The notes below the pieces were generated by a model. The model had not been told where the DNA came from. It ran no database searches and was given only the letters and a program-made list of their open reading frames with translations. Positions 26,029 to 34,310 of a stretch of 64,000 nt of DNA are shown piece by piece; position 1 is the stretch's first letter; each line of letters starts with the position of its first letter. The DNA is from Pseudomonadota bacterium (GTDB lineage: Bacteria; Pseudomonadota; Gammaproteobacteria; Steroidobacterales; Steroidobacteraceae). A program made the translations under genes and the position numbers. The stretch lies in contig JAEYUC010000053.1 in the NCBI GenBank assembly GCA_023433705.1, forward strand, positions 1-64,000. The letters are read 5' to 3'.

Positions 26029-28263
26029 ATGAAGTCCCTAGTTGTCTCGCGTTTATTGGCCTGCGTATCGGCCTGCTTGCTGTGCGCAGCGCCGATCGGC
26101 ACGTGTTCGGCGGGCGAAAAGATAGGCCTCGTGCTCGGCGGAGGAGGCGCGCGCGGCGCGGCGCACATCGGCGTGCTCAAGGTGCTCGAGCGCGAGCGGA
26201 TCCCGATCCATGCGATCGCCGGGACCAGCGTCGGCGCCATCATCGGTGGGCTCTACGCCTCGGGCAGATCCCCCGAGGAGATCGAGCAGTTCGTGACCTC
26301 GATCGACTGGATAGACATCTTCCGTGACACCACGTCGCGCGCGGACCTGCCGATGCGGCAGAAGGAAACCGATCTCGGCATCCTCGCCAACCTCGAGATC
26401 GGCATCCACGACAAGAAGCTCACCTATCCGACGACGCTGGTGCGCGGGCAGAAGCTGGGGTTGCTGCTGCGCCGTGAATTCATCGGCCGCTCCAATCTCG
26501 CCTCGTTCGACGACCTGCCGATCCCGTTCCGCTGCGTCGCGACCGACATCGGCAACGTGAGGCCCGTGGTGTTCGACTCAGGCGACCTCGGGCTCGCGAT
26601 CCGCAGCAGCATGGCAGTGCCGGGCGCGTTCGCGCCGGTGCGGCACCAGGGCAAACTACTCGTCGACGGCGGCATCGTGAACAACCTGCCCATCGACGTG
26701 GCGCGCAGCATGGGTGTGGATCGGGTCATCGTGGTCGACGTGGGCGCACCGCTCGAACCGGCCGAGAACGTCGATACCACGTTCGAGATCCTGTTCCAGA
26801 TGGTGAGCGGGATGATGCGCGACCGGACCGAAGCGAGCCTCGAGAGCCTGCGGCCTGGCGACGTGCTGCTGCGGCCGGACCTCGGCACGCTCACGAGCGC
26901 AGGCTTTCGCGAAACGCCGAGCGGTATCGAGCCGGGAAAGGCGGCCGCGGAGGCGGAGATCGACAAGCTGCGTGCCTTCTCCGTGTCCGAGGCCGAATAC
27001 GCGGCGTGGCGCGCGAGCCAGCGACACGAAGTGGAAACGAGTCCGATGGTGGCCTTCGTGCACGTGGACGAGTCGGCGAGCGCGACGGCGGAGTTCGTGC
27101 GCGATCGCATCACCGCCAGGGCAGGCCAACCGCTGGACGTGGAGCAGCTCGAGAAGGACATCGGTGGCGCCTTCGGCCGCGGCACGTACGAGCGCATCAC
27201 GTACAACCTGGGTGAACGCGACGGCCAAACCGGGCTGGAGGTGAAACCGACCGACTCGTCGCTCGGTCGCGTGTTGTTCCGCGTCGGCATGCAGATCAGC
27301 GACGACTTCGAGGGGCGCGACGATTACCAGCTCAACATCGAAAGCCGCGTCACGGATCTCTCGGCGAAGGGCGCGGAGTGGCGCACGTTCGTCGGCATCG
27401 GGCGCGTGAGCGCGATCTCGACGGACCTGTATGCGCCGTTCGGGCATCGCGGCAACTGGTTCGCCAATCCCGGAATCTCGTATACGGCGCTCAACCAGCC
27501 GGTCGTGCTGCGCGAAGAATTCGGCGACCTGCCGACGGCGGATTACCGAGTGAAGAGCCTGTACGGCGAGCTGCGCGTCGGGCGGGACTTCGGCGATCGG
27601 CTGCGGCTATCCACCGCGGCGTTCCGCGGACACGATCACGCGGAATTGCGCCTCGGCGATCCGGACCTGCCGCGTGACGTGAGGGTGGAGCTCGGTGGCC
27701 TCAACGTGAACCTGTTGTGGGACAGCCTCGACAACGTCCGCTTCCCGCGTCGCGGTCTGCGCGCGGAATTCGGCTATTCGAGTTACGACGAGAGCTTCGG
27801 CTCCGACGAGAACGGCAACGTGCTGCGCGCGGCGATCGACAAGCCGATGAGCTTCGGACGCAACACGCTGATGCTGGGCGCGCGGGCAAACTACTCGAAG
27901 GACCTGGTGAATGCCTACCAGGCCCAGGCATCGCTCGGCGGCCTCGGGTTCCTGTCCGGGTTCGGCGACCGCGAGCTCGTCGACAACCAGCAGCTGCTCC
28001 TGCGGGCTATCTACTACCGGCGCATCAGCGAGCAGGGGCTCGTGTTCGACGTGCCGACGTATCTCGGCGGCAGTCTCGAGGGCGGCAACGTGTGGGAGAG
28101 CCACGAGGACGTGTCGCTGAACGACCTGATCGGCGCGGCCAGCCTGTTCCTCGGCGTCGATCTCCCCATCGGCCCGCTGCAGCTCGGCTACGGTCGCACC
28201 TTCGACGGGAGCCAGACCTTCTACCTGACGTTCGGCTCGCTGGTCCTGCCCCGCTACCGATGA
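26029..28263 (+). CDS. Patatin-like phospholipase fused to an outer-membrane barrel (type Vd autotransporter, PlpD-like)
   Basis: 744 aa, outer membrane. Signal peptide to about residue 27, then the patatin domain: oxyanion loop GLVLGGGGARGAAHIG near 35-50, nucleophile Ser in GTSVGAIIGG near 65, and catalytic Asp in DGGIVNNLP near 215. A single POTRA-like region follows (about 340-410), then a 16-strand-type BamA/Omp85 domain ending in an aromatic-rich last strand (FYLTFGSLVLPRYR). This order matches PlpD/FplA, in which the lipase is carried to the cell surface by its own barrel. Likely activity is phospholipase A1 or lysophospholipase. The stop codon shares bases with a long palindrome. Confidence 0.92.
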   Translation: MKSLVVSRLLACVSACLLCAAPIGTCSAGEKIGLVLGGGGARGAAHIGVLKVLERERIPIHAIAGTSVGAIIGGLYASGRSPEEIEQFVTSIDWIDIFRDTTSRADLPMRQKETDLGILANLEIGIHDKKLTYPTTLVRGQKLGLLLRREFIGRSNLASFDDLPIPFRCVATDIGNVRPVVFDSGDLGLAIRSSMAVPGAFAPVRHQGKLLVDGGIVNNLPIDVARSMGVDRVIVVDVGAPLEPAENVDTTFEILFQMVSGMMRDRTEASLESLRPGDVLLRPDLGTLTSAGFRETPSGIEPGKAAAEAEIDKLRAFSVSEAEYAAWRASQRHEVETSPMVAFVHVDESASATAEFVRDRITARAGQPLDVEQLEKDIGGAFGRGTYERITYNLGERDGQTGLEVKPTDSSLGRVLFRVGMQISDDFEGRDDYQLNIESRVTDLSAKGAEWRTFVGIGRVSAISTDLYAPFGHRGNWFANPGISYTALNQPVVLREEFGDLPTADYRVKSLYGELRVGRDFGDRLRLSTAAFRGHDHAELRLGDPDLPRDVRVELGGLNVNLLWDSLDNVRFPRRGLRAEFGYSSYDESFGSDENGNVLRAAIDKPMSFGRNTLMLGARANYSKDLVNAYQAQASLGGLGFLSGFGDRELVDNQQLLLRAIYYRRISEQGLVFDVPTYLGGSLEGGNVWESHEDVSLNDLIGAASLFLGVDLPIGPLQLGYGRTFDGSQTFYLTFGSLVLPRYR

Positions 28264-28367
28264 AGACGGTGCCAGGCACGGAAAACCCGGGAGAAGCGGA
28301 GCGGCCGGATCGCATTGCTCAGACGCTTCGCCGCTTCTCCCGGGTTTTCCGTGCCTGGCACCGTCTT
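28263..28367. repeat. Perfect 37-bp inverted repeat between convergent genes
   Basis: Arms 28263-28299 and 28331-28367 are exact complements with a 31-nt spacer. The outer sequence begins AAGACGGTGCCAGGCACGG. Both flanking stop codons use the first bases of the repeat: TGA of the patatin gene and TAA of ispB each share one or two A residues of an arm. This resembles RAYT/REP-type or other dispersed palindromic elements; it can also form a strong bidirectional hairpin. Confidence 0.85.
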
Positions 28368-29400
28368 AGCTGGTGCGGTCCAGTGCGAAGCGGGCGAGGG
28401 AGACCAGCGCGCGGGAGTACGGCGACTCGGGAATGCTTTCCAGCGCCGCGATCGCCTGCGTCGTCTCGCGTTGCGCGAAGCTCACGGCGTAGTCGAGGCC
28501 GCCGGTCGATTCGATCGCTTCGACGATGGGTCCGAGTTGCGCGAGACCGCCTTGCTCGATCGCGAGCCGGATCAGCGCGCGTTGCTCGTCGCTGCCGTGA
28601 CGCAGCGCGTGCAGCAGCGGGAGCGTCGGTTTGCCTTCCGCGAGATCGTCGCCGAGGTTCTTGCCGCGCGTCGCGGGGTCCGACTTGTAGTCGAGCACGT
28701 CGTCGATGAGCTGGTACGCCGTCCCGAGATGTTTGCCATAGCGCGCGAGCGCAACCTGTTGCGCCGTGCCGGCGCCCGCGAGCACCGCGGCCACTTCCGC
28801 GCCGGCCTCGAACAGCCGCCCGGTCTTGCGATAGATGACCTCGAGATAACGCTGCTCTGTCGTCTCCGGATCGTGCGCGTTCATGAGTTGCAGCACTTCA
28901 CCCTCGGCGATCACGTTGGTCGCGTCGGACATGATCTCCATGACGCGCTGCGAGCCGACGTGCGCCATCATCTGGAACGCCCGAGAGTAGACGAAGTCAC
29001 CTACTAATACACTGGCCTGGTTGCCGAAAAGGTTGTTAGCCGTCGCGCGGCCGCGGCGCTTCTGCGAGCCGTCGACCACGTCGTCGTGCAGCAGCGTCGC
29101 CGTGTGCACGAACTCGATGAACGCCGCCGCCTCGATGTGTTTGTCGGATTCGATGCCGCAGGCGCGGCCCGCGAGCACGCAGAGCAGGGGGCGCAGGCGT
29201 TTGCCGCCGCCGCCGATGATGTGCTCGGCGATCTGGTCGACGAGGGGCACCGTGCTCTTGAGGCGCATGCGGATCATCGCGTCCACGGCGGCCAGGTCGG
29301 TGCGCACCAGCGTGCGAATATCCTCCAGGGACATGGTGGGAGCGTCCGCGGGACGCGCGGCAGGGCGGGAAGTGGGCAATGGGGTGACTTTAGGGCTCAT
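28366..29400 (-). CDS. ispB: Octaprenyl (polyprenyl) diphosphate synthase
   Basis: Builds the C40-class isoprenoid chain for quinones from IPP and an allylic primer. 344 aa. Both Asp-rich motifs are intact: LLHDDVVDGS (first DDxxD) and QLIDDVLDYKSD (second DDxxD), with GGGKRLRP ahead of the first. The gene sits divergent from rplU-rpmA, the usual gammaproteobacterial arrangement. ATG at 29400 adds about 22 residues ahead of the family N-terminus MSLEDIRTLV (ATG at 29334). Neither start has a strong ribosome site, so the shorter form remains possible. Confidence 0.93.
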   Translation of the reverse strand: MSPKVTPLPTSRPAARPADAPTMSLEDIRTLVRTDLAAVDAMIRMRLKSTVPLVDQIAEHIIGGGGKRLRPLLCVLAGRACGIESDKHIEAAAFIEFVHTATLLHDDVVDGSQKRRGRATANNLFGNQASVLVGDFVYSRAFQMMAHVGSQRVMEIMSDATNVIAEGEVLQLMNAHDPETTEQRYLEVIYRKTGRLFEAGAEVAAVLAGAGTAQQVALARYGKHLGTAYQLIDDVLDYKSDPATRGKNLGDDLAEGKPTLPLLHALRHGSDEQRALIRLAIEQGGLAQLGPIVEAIESTGGLDYAVSFAQRETTQAIAALESIPESPYSRALVSLARFALDRTS

Positions 29401-29433
29401 TCAGGCCGTTGATTCTAATGGATTATTTATGGT

Positions 29434-29462
29434 TTGACCGGCTTTCCACGCGCCCTTAGAAT
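29434..29462 (+). promoter_or_regulatory. Sigma-70 promoter of rplU-rpmA
   Basis: TTGACC (29434-29439), 17-nt spacer, TAGAAT (29457-29462). Predicted start near 29469, giving a leader of about 62 nt in which TCGGGA and TCCCGA (about 25 nt apart) can pair; ribosomal-protein leaders of this kind may be regulatory. Confidence 0.75.
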
Positions 29463-29531
29463 GCGCGTCCCCTCGGGATGGCACACGGCTTTAAGGCTTT
29501 GGTCCCGAAAGGATTTTTCGGAGTTCTCACG

Positions 29532-29843
29532 ATGTACGCGGTCATCGCCACGGGCGGCAAACAGTATCGGGTCGAAAAAGGCACCGTCCTCCAGGTCGAA
29601 AAGCTCGACGCTGAGCCGGGTGCGACGGTCGAATTCGGCGAGGTCCTGCTCGTCGGTGACGGCAGCGACATCAAGGTCGGCTCACCGCTGCTCAAGGGCG
29701 GCAAGGTTTCGGCCACCGTCGAGAAGCACGGCAAGGGCGACAAGAAGGTCATCGTGAAGTTTCGCCGCCGCAAGCACTACCTGCGCCAGGGCACGCATCG
29801 CCAGCAGTACACGCAGGTCAAGATCACGGGCATCAGCGCCTGA
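29532..29843 (+). CDS. rplU: 50S ribosomal protein L21
   Basis: 103 aa, the expected size. It starts MYAVIATGGKQYRVEKG and ends with the conserved rRNA-binding region VKFRRRKHYLRQGTHRQQYTQ. It is a structural protein of the large subunit and leads the rplU-rpmA transcript. Confidence 0.98.
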   Translation: MYAVIATGGKQYRVEKGTVLQVEKLDAEPGATVEFGEVLLVGDGSDIKVGSPLLKGGKVSATVEKHGKGDKKVIVKFRRRKHYLRQGTHRQQYTQVKITGISA

Positions 29844-29870
29844 AGCGCAGCCTAACCAGAGGTTTCGGAC

Positions 29871-30137
29871 ATGGCACATAAAAAGGCAGGCGGCAGCACT
29901 CGCAACGGCCGCGAATCGCACAGCAAACGCCTCGGCGTGAAGAAGTTCGGCGGCGAAACCGTCCTCGCGGGCAACATTCTCGTCCGCCAGCGCGGCACGC
30001 AGGTGCGTCCCGGCGCGAACGTCGGCATCGGCACGGACCACACGCTGTTCGCTCTCAAGGATGGCCGCGTGAAGTTCGCGAAGAAGGGCGTCGAAGGCCA
30101 CACCTTCGTGAGCGTCGAAGCCGAGAAGGCGAACTAG
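29871..30137 (+). CDS. rpmA: 50S ribosomal protein L27
   Basis: 88 aa. It starts directly with MAHKKAGGSTRNGRES, the mature-type N-terminus that reaches the peptidyl-transferase centre, with no Firmicute-style cleavable extension. It follows rplU by 27 nt and ends in a strong terminator. Confidence 0.98.
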   Translation: MAHKKAGGSTRNGRESHSKRLGVKKFGGETVLAGNILVRQRGTQVRPGANVGIGTDHTLFALKDGRVKFAKKGVEGHTFVSVEAEKAN

Positions 30138-30165
30138 TCAGAACCGCGCATCGGTTCGAACAGGA

Positions 30166-30190
30166 AACCCGGCTACGCGCCGGGTTTTTT
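30166..30190 (+). terminator. Rho-independent terminator after rpmA
   Basis: AACCCGGC (30166-30173), loop TACGC, GCCGGGTT (30179-30186) running into a T-run. obgE starts 29 nt later, so it may be reached by read-through or by its own promoter. Confidence 0.88.
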
Positions 30191-30218
30191 GTTGGCGGGG
30201 CCACCGGGGGCCATCTTC

Positions 30219-31511
30219 ATGAAATTTGTCGACGAAGCACACATCAAGGTTGTCGCAGGGAATGGCGGACGCGGCTGCGTGAGCTTCCGCCGCGAGAAGT
30301 TCGTGCCCTTCGGCGGACCCGATGGCGGTGACGGCGGCGACGGCGGCAGCGTCACGCTGCGCTCGCTCGACGGCATCAACACGCTGGCCGACTTCCGCAT
30401 CATCCGGACGTTCAAGGCCGAAAACGGCCAACCCGGCGGCGGGCGCGACATGACCGGCCGCGGCGGCTCGGATGCCGTGGTGACCGTTCCGGTCGGCACC
30501 GTCGTGCGCGACAGCGAGACGGGCGAGGTGCTGGGCGATCTTTCCAAGGCCGGCATGGAACTGCTCGTCGCGCGCGGCGGCAAGGGTGGCTGGGGCAACC
30601 AGCGCTTCAAGTCGAGCAAGAATCGGGCGCCGCGCCAGTTCGGTCCGGGCCTTCCGGGCGAACATCGCGAGATCGACCTCGAGCTCAAGGTCATCGCGGA
30701 CGTCGGGTTGTTAGGACTGCCGAACGCGGGCAAGTCGACGTTGATTTCCGCCGTATCGGCCGCGCGCCCGAAGGTCGCGGACTATCCGTTCACCACGCTG
30801 TACCCGAACCTCGGCGTCGTCGCCTGCGGCAACCAGCGCAGCTTCGTCATGGCCGATATCCCCGGCCTCATCGAAGGCGCGGCCGACGGCGCGGGTCTTG
30901 GCATCCGTTTCCTCAAGCACCTGCAGCGCACGCGGGTGCTGCTGCACCTGGTCGACATACTGCCCGTGGATCCGAACGCGGATCCGGTGCGCGACGCGAT
31001 CTCCATCGCAGGCGAGCTCGGCAAGTTCAGCGAAGACCTGCTCGCGAAGCCGCGCTGGCTCGTGCTCAACAAATCGGATCTGCTGCCACCCGAAGAAGCG
31101 CAAGCGAAGGCGATCGCGATCGCGCGCGCGCTCAAGTACCGCGGACCCGCGTTCCTGATCTCGGGCGCGACGCATGCCGGAACCACGGACCTCACCGAGG
31201 CCGTGATGCGCTTTCTCGAGACCGGCGAGCAGCCGCTCCAGGGCAACCTGATCCTGCCGGCGTTGGTCGCGCCCATCCTGAAGAAGCCCGCTAAGACGGC
31301 GCAGCCGAAAGCTGCCGCCACGGTGCGGAAGAAATCTGGCAGCATGAAAGTCGCCGGCAAGAAAACCGGTGGCAAGAAGGACAATCGGAAGGCCGGAAAG
31401 AAGCCCGCGAAAAAGCCGTCCGCAAAGAAGCCTTCGGCAAAGAAGCCCTCCGCCCGGAAAAAGACCGCGACCGCAAGGCGCCCCGCGGCGAAGAAGAAAT
31501 CCCGCCGCTGA
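30219..31511 (+). CDS. obgE: GTPase ObgE/CgtA with histone-H1-like C-terminal tail
   Basis: Ribosome-associated GTPase acting in 50S maturation and stress control. 430 aa. Obg fold 1-158 with the Gly-rich repeats (FGGPDGGDGGDGG, GGKGGWGN), then the G domain: G1 GLPNAGKST near 166-174, G3 DIPGLIEGA, G4 NKSD, G5 SGATH. The core ends near residue 350. The last 75 or so residues are almost only Lys, Ala, Pro, Ser and Arg, with three tandem copies of KKPSA; this is unlike the acidic tail of E. coli ObgE and resembles bacterial histone-H1-like proteins. It follows rplU-rpmA in standard order. Confidence 0.96.
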   Translation: MKFVDEAHIKVVAGNGGRGCVSFRREKFVPFGGPDGGDGGDGGSVTLRSLDGINTLADFRIIRTFKAENGQPGGGRDMTGRGGSDAVVTVPVGTVVRDSETGEVLGDLSKAGMELLVARGGKGGWGNQRFKSSKNRAPRQFGPGLPGEHREIDLELKVIADVGLLGLPNAGKSTLISAVSAARPKVADYPFTTLYPNLGVVACGNQRSFVMADIPGLIEGAADGAGLGIRFLKHLQRTRVLLHLVDILPVDPNADPVRDAISIAGELGKFSEDLLAKPRWLVLNKSDLLPPEEAQAKAIAIARALKYRGPAFLISGATHAGTTDLTEAVMRFLETGEQPLQGNLILPALVAPILKKPAKTAQPKAAATVRKKSGSMKVAGKKTGGKKDNRKAGKKPAKKPSAKKPSAKKPSARKKTATARRPAAKKKSRR

Positions 31512-31541
31512 CCGCCGATTCGTTGGTAGATAGTCCGCGAG

Positions 31542-32156
31542 CTAGGGCGTCGGCGCCGTAGCCGTCTTGACCGGCTCGACGGTGACCGCCAACGCCTCGG
31601 TGTATCGCACCTCGACCTCGTCGCCTTCCTTGAGCTTGCCGATGAATTCGCGCCCCTGTGGCGTCTTGATCGGCACCGAACGCGCGAGCCCATCGGAGCC
31701 GAAGAAGCTCACGACGTTGTTCTTCTTGTCGACGTTGGTGATACGAACCGTCTGCCGATTCTCCGTGCCGACCACGACACCCGGCTTGTCGCCGGGCGCG
31801 GTCCGCCCGATCACCGAGTCCTGCACCGGCGCCTGTGTGCTGTCCGACTTGTCCCCGCGCGCGACGAGCTCGGCCGCGAGCGATTCGTAATAGCGGGCCA
31901 CGACCCTGTCTCCCGGCTTCACCTGCGCGAGATTACGCACCGCGGGTGCCACCTCGACCGTCACCTGCGACCCGGCATCGTCACGCAGCGACAGCAACCG
32001 CCGGTCGACGTCGATCGACTGGACCGTCGCCGAGACTTCATGGGTGTTCTCCACGTTGACCGGATCCGGCGGCGTCGAATTGCAGGCGACCAGCAAGCCC
32101 GCGAAGGCCAGTAGGCCGATGACGGGTGACAGGCCATGCGATTTGGGCGATGACAT
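31542..32156 (-). CDS. Predicted lipoprotein, function unknown
   Basis: 204 aa. A type II signal ends in the lipobox LLVAC (Cys25), so it is lipid-anchored in the envelope. The body is made of two similar beta units: HEVSATVQSIDVDRRLLSLRDDAG followed by VKPGDRVVARYYESLA, then VRITNVDKKNNVVSFFGSDG followed by LKEGDEVEVRYTEALA. Each reads as a small OB-like or DUF5666-type strand set. It is downstream of rpsT on the same strand but separated by a terminator. Confidence 0.78.
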   Translation of the reverse strand: MSSPKSHGLSPVIGLLAFAGLLVACNSTPPDPVNVENTHEVSATVQSIDVDRRLLSLRDDAGSQVTVEVAPAVRNLAQVKPGDRVVARYYESLAAELVARGDKSDSTQAPVQDSVIGRTAPGDKPGVVVGTENRQTVRITNVDKKNNVVSFFGSDGLARSVPIKTPQGREFIGKLKEGDEVEVRYTEALAVTVEPVKTATAPTP

Positions 32157-32262
32157 GGGGGAGCGCTCCTTCGGGTTGACGCCGCATCGTGCAACGTGCC
32201 CGTCGGAATTCGCATGCCACCTAGGTCTTACGTGCGCCGCGGCAGGGGGCGCCGGACCAACA

Positions 32263-32290
32263 AAAAACCCGGCGCGAGGCCGGGTTTTTC
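32263..32290. terminator. Bidirectional terminator below rpsT
   Basis: AAAAACCCGGC (32263-32273), loop GCGAG, GCCGGGTTTTT (32279-32289): a GC stem flanked by an A-run and a T-run, so it works on both strands. On the minus strand it ends rpsT. Confidence 0.85.
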
Positions 32291-32298
32291 TAGTGGGA

Positions 32299-32323
32299 GG
32301 GGACAGACTTCAAGTCTGTCCCC
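32299..32323. repeat. Short perfect palindrome GGGGACAGACTT / AAGTCTGTCCCC
   Basis: 12-bp arms around a single C, between the terminator and the rpsT stop codon. The GGGGACAG-type end is common among dispersed palindromic units of proteobacteria; here it is a single copy. Confidence 0.6.
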
Positions 32324-32337
32324 GGCATCCGATCAGC

Positions 32338-32598
32338 TCAGAGCGCCTTGATGCGCGCGGAGAGTGCGCTCTTGTGGCGCGCGGCCTTGTTGCGGTGAAT
32401 GACGTTCTTGTTCACCAGCGAATCGATGACCGGCTGGGCATCCTTGAGGGCGGCGGCGGCATCGGCCTTCTTGCCCGCGGCGATCGCGTCGTTGACTTTG
32501 CGCAGGGCCGAACGCATGCGCGAACGAAGCGCGACGTTGCGGGTGCGGTTGGTTTCAGCTCGACGGGCGGCTTTTTCGGCCGACTTTGTATTCGCCAC
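32338..32598 (-). CDS. rpsT: 30S ribosomal protein S20
   Basis: 86 aa, as expected. MANTKSAEKAARRAETNRTRNVALRSR is the standard S20 N-terminal helix, and the C-terminus ends RHKSALSARIKAL. It binds 16S rRNA. It is divergent from murJ, the normal gammaproteobacterial neighbour. Confidence 0.98.
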   Translation of the reverse strand: MANTKSAEKAARRAETNRTRNVALRSRMRSALRKVNDAIAAGKKADAAAALKDAQPVIDSLVNKNVIHRNKAARHKSALSARIKAL

Positions 32599-32639
32599 GA
32601 ACAGTTCTCCAGGGAATCCGGGTCTTTTGAAGGCCGCGT

Positions 32640-32694
32640 AGTGTGCTCACCGACCCCTACCTTGTCAACGCTCGGGGAGCGCATCCGGTATAGT
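32640..32694. promoter_or_regulatory. Divergent promoters of rpsT and murJ
   Basis: Minus strand: TTGACA (32668-32663), 17 nt, CACACT (32645-32640), a good -35 with a weak -10, for rpsT. Plus strand: TATAGT at 32689-32694 as -10 for murJ; no strong -35 at the right spacing. The two lie within 55 bp. Confidence 0.5.
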
Positions 32695-32739
32695 GCGCGG
32701 CCTGTTCGGTTTTTCCCTTATTTTCCGGGTGGTTGCGGA

Positions 32740-34305
32740 TTGAGCGGTAGGATCTTCAAGAGCACGGCGGTCACGGGTATCGCGACACTGGTGTCGCGCG
32801 TGACGGGCCTCGCCCGCGAGATCGTTTATGCGGTGGCCTTCGGAGCCAGCGCGTTCATGGACGCCTGGCTGGTCGCCTTCAAGATTCCGAACTTCCTGCG
32901 CCGGCTGTTCGCGGAGGGGTCCTTCTCCCAGGCCTTCGTGCCGGTCATCAGCGAGTACAAGGTCAAGCGCTCCCACGAGGAAGTGAAGGGGCTGGTCGAG
33001 GACGTCGCGGGCACGTTCGCCGTGGTCCTGTTCGTCATCACGGTCATCGGCGTCATCGCCGCGCCGCTCATCATCCTGGCGTTCGTCCCGGGCTGGCACG
33101 ACCGGCCGGACAAGTGGGACATGGCCACGTCCATGCTGCGCTGGACGTTCCCCTATCTACTGTTCATCTCGCTGAGCGCGCTGTGTTCGGGCGTGCTCAA
33201 CAGCTACAACCGCTTCGCGCTGCCTGCCTACACGCAGGTGATCATGAACGTGGTCATGGTGGTGTTCGCGATCTGGATCGCGCCGCACACCGACAACCCG
33301 GGCGTGACCCTCGCGATGGGCGTGTTCCTGAGCGGTTTGCTGCAGGTCGGGTTCCAGATCCCGGCCATCGTCAAACTCGGCCTGTTCCGCCGGCCGCGCT
33401 GGAAACCCGCGGCGGAGGGCGTGCGGCGCATCGGCAAACTCATGCTGCCCGGCATCTTCGGATCCTCCGTCGCGCAGGTGAGCCTGCTGCTCGACACCAT
33501 CATCGCGAGCTTCCTGATCACGGGCAGCATGTCGTGGCTGTATTTCGCGGACCGGCTCATGGAGTTTCCGCTGGGTGTGTTCAGCATCGCGCTCGCCACG
33601 GTCATCCTGCCGTCGCTGTCGCGTCATCACGCCTCGGACACGATGGAACATTTCACGGGCACGCTCGACTGGGCGCTGCGCCTCGTGATCGTGCTGATTT
33701 CGCCCGCCGCGGTGGCGATGCTGGTATTCGCCGGCCCGCTGACCGCCACGACGCTCGGGTACGGCGCCTTCACGGCGCACGACGTGCGGATGGCGAGTTA
33801 CGCGCTCATGGCCTACTCGTGGGGGCTGGTCGGCTTCAGCCTGGTCAAGGTGCTCGCGCCGGGTTATTTCGCGCGGCAGGACACGAAGACACCGGTGCGT
33901 GTCGGGCTCATCGCGCTCGGCGTGGGCATGGGTCTCAACGTCGTCGTCGTATTGCCCGCGCAGCATTTCGGCTTTCCCTATCCACACATCCTGATCGCGA
34001 CGTCCACCTGCGTGTCGGCGGCGCTCAATTGCTCGCTGTTGTGGTGGGGCCTGAAGCAGCGTGGGGTCTACAAGGCCCGGCCGGGCTGGGGCGCGCTGAT
34101 CACGCGAGTCGTCTTCGCCAACGTCATCATGGCCGCCGTACTGCTGTGGCTTGGCGGGGATCTGTCGAGCTGGCTGGGCCAGCCGGCCTGGGAGCGCGCC
34201 GGGCGGCTCGCGTTGTGCGTGGTGGCGGGCGCGGCGGCCTATTTTTCGGCGCTGCTGCTGGCCGGGACCCGTTTGCGCCACGTGCGCAACGTGGCCGGGG
34301 CATAA
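32740..34305 (+). CDS. murJ: Lipid II flippase MurJ
   Basis: Moves lipid II across the inner membrane for peptidoglycan synthesis. 521 aa with about 14 hydrophobic helices. The MurJ N-terminus is SGRIFKSTAVTGIATLVSRVTGLAREIV, with GASAFMDAWLVAFKIPNFLRRLFAEG directly after, a segment diagnostic for the family. No ATG or GTG fits that N-terminus; TTG at 32740 does, 46 nt after a TATAGT box. It is the first gene of a co-directional run murJ-ribF-ileS-lspA-ispH. Confidence 0.95.
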   Translation: MSGRIFKSTAVTGIATLVSRVTGLAREIVYAVAFGASAFMDAWLVAFKIPNFLRRLFAEGSFSQAFVPVISEYKVKRSHEEVKGLVEDVAGTFAVVLFVITVIGVIAAPLIILAFVPGWHDRPDKWDMATSMLRWTFPYLLFISLSALCSGVLNSYNRFALPAYTQVIMNVVMVVFAIWIAPHTDNPGVTLAMGVFLSGLLQVGFQIPAIVKLGLFRRPRWKPAAEGVRRIGKLMLPGIFGSSVAQVSLLLDTIIASFLITGSMSWLYFADRLMEFPLGVFSIALATVILPSLSRHHASDTMEHFTGTLDWALRLVIVLISPAAVAMLVFAGPLTATTLGYGAFTAHDVRMASYALMAYSWGLVGFSLVKVLAPGYFARQDTKTPVRVGLIALGVGMGLNVVVVLPAQHFGFPYPHILIATSTCVSAALNCSLLWWGLKQRGVYKARPGWGALITRVVFANVIMAAVLLWLGGDLSSWLGQPAWERAGRLALCVVAGAAAYFSALLLAGTRLRHVRNVAGA

Positions 34306-34310
34306 TCGGC

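Noticed and set aside
32044..32739. Upstream extension of the murJ frame
   Set aside because: It runs antisense through rpsT and over its terminator; MurJ homology begins at 32740.
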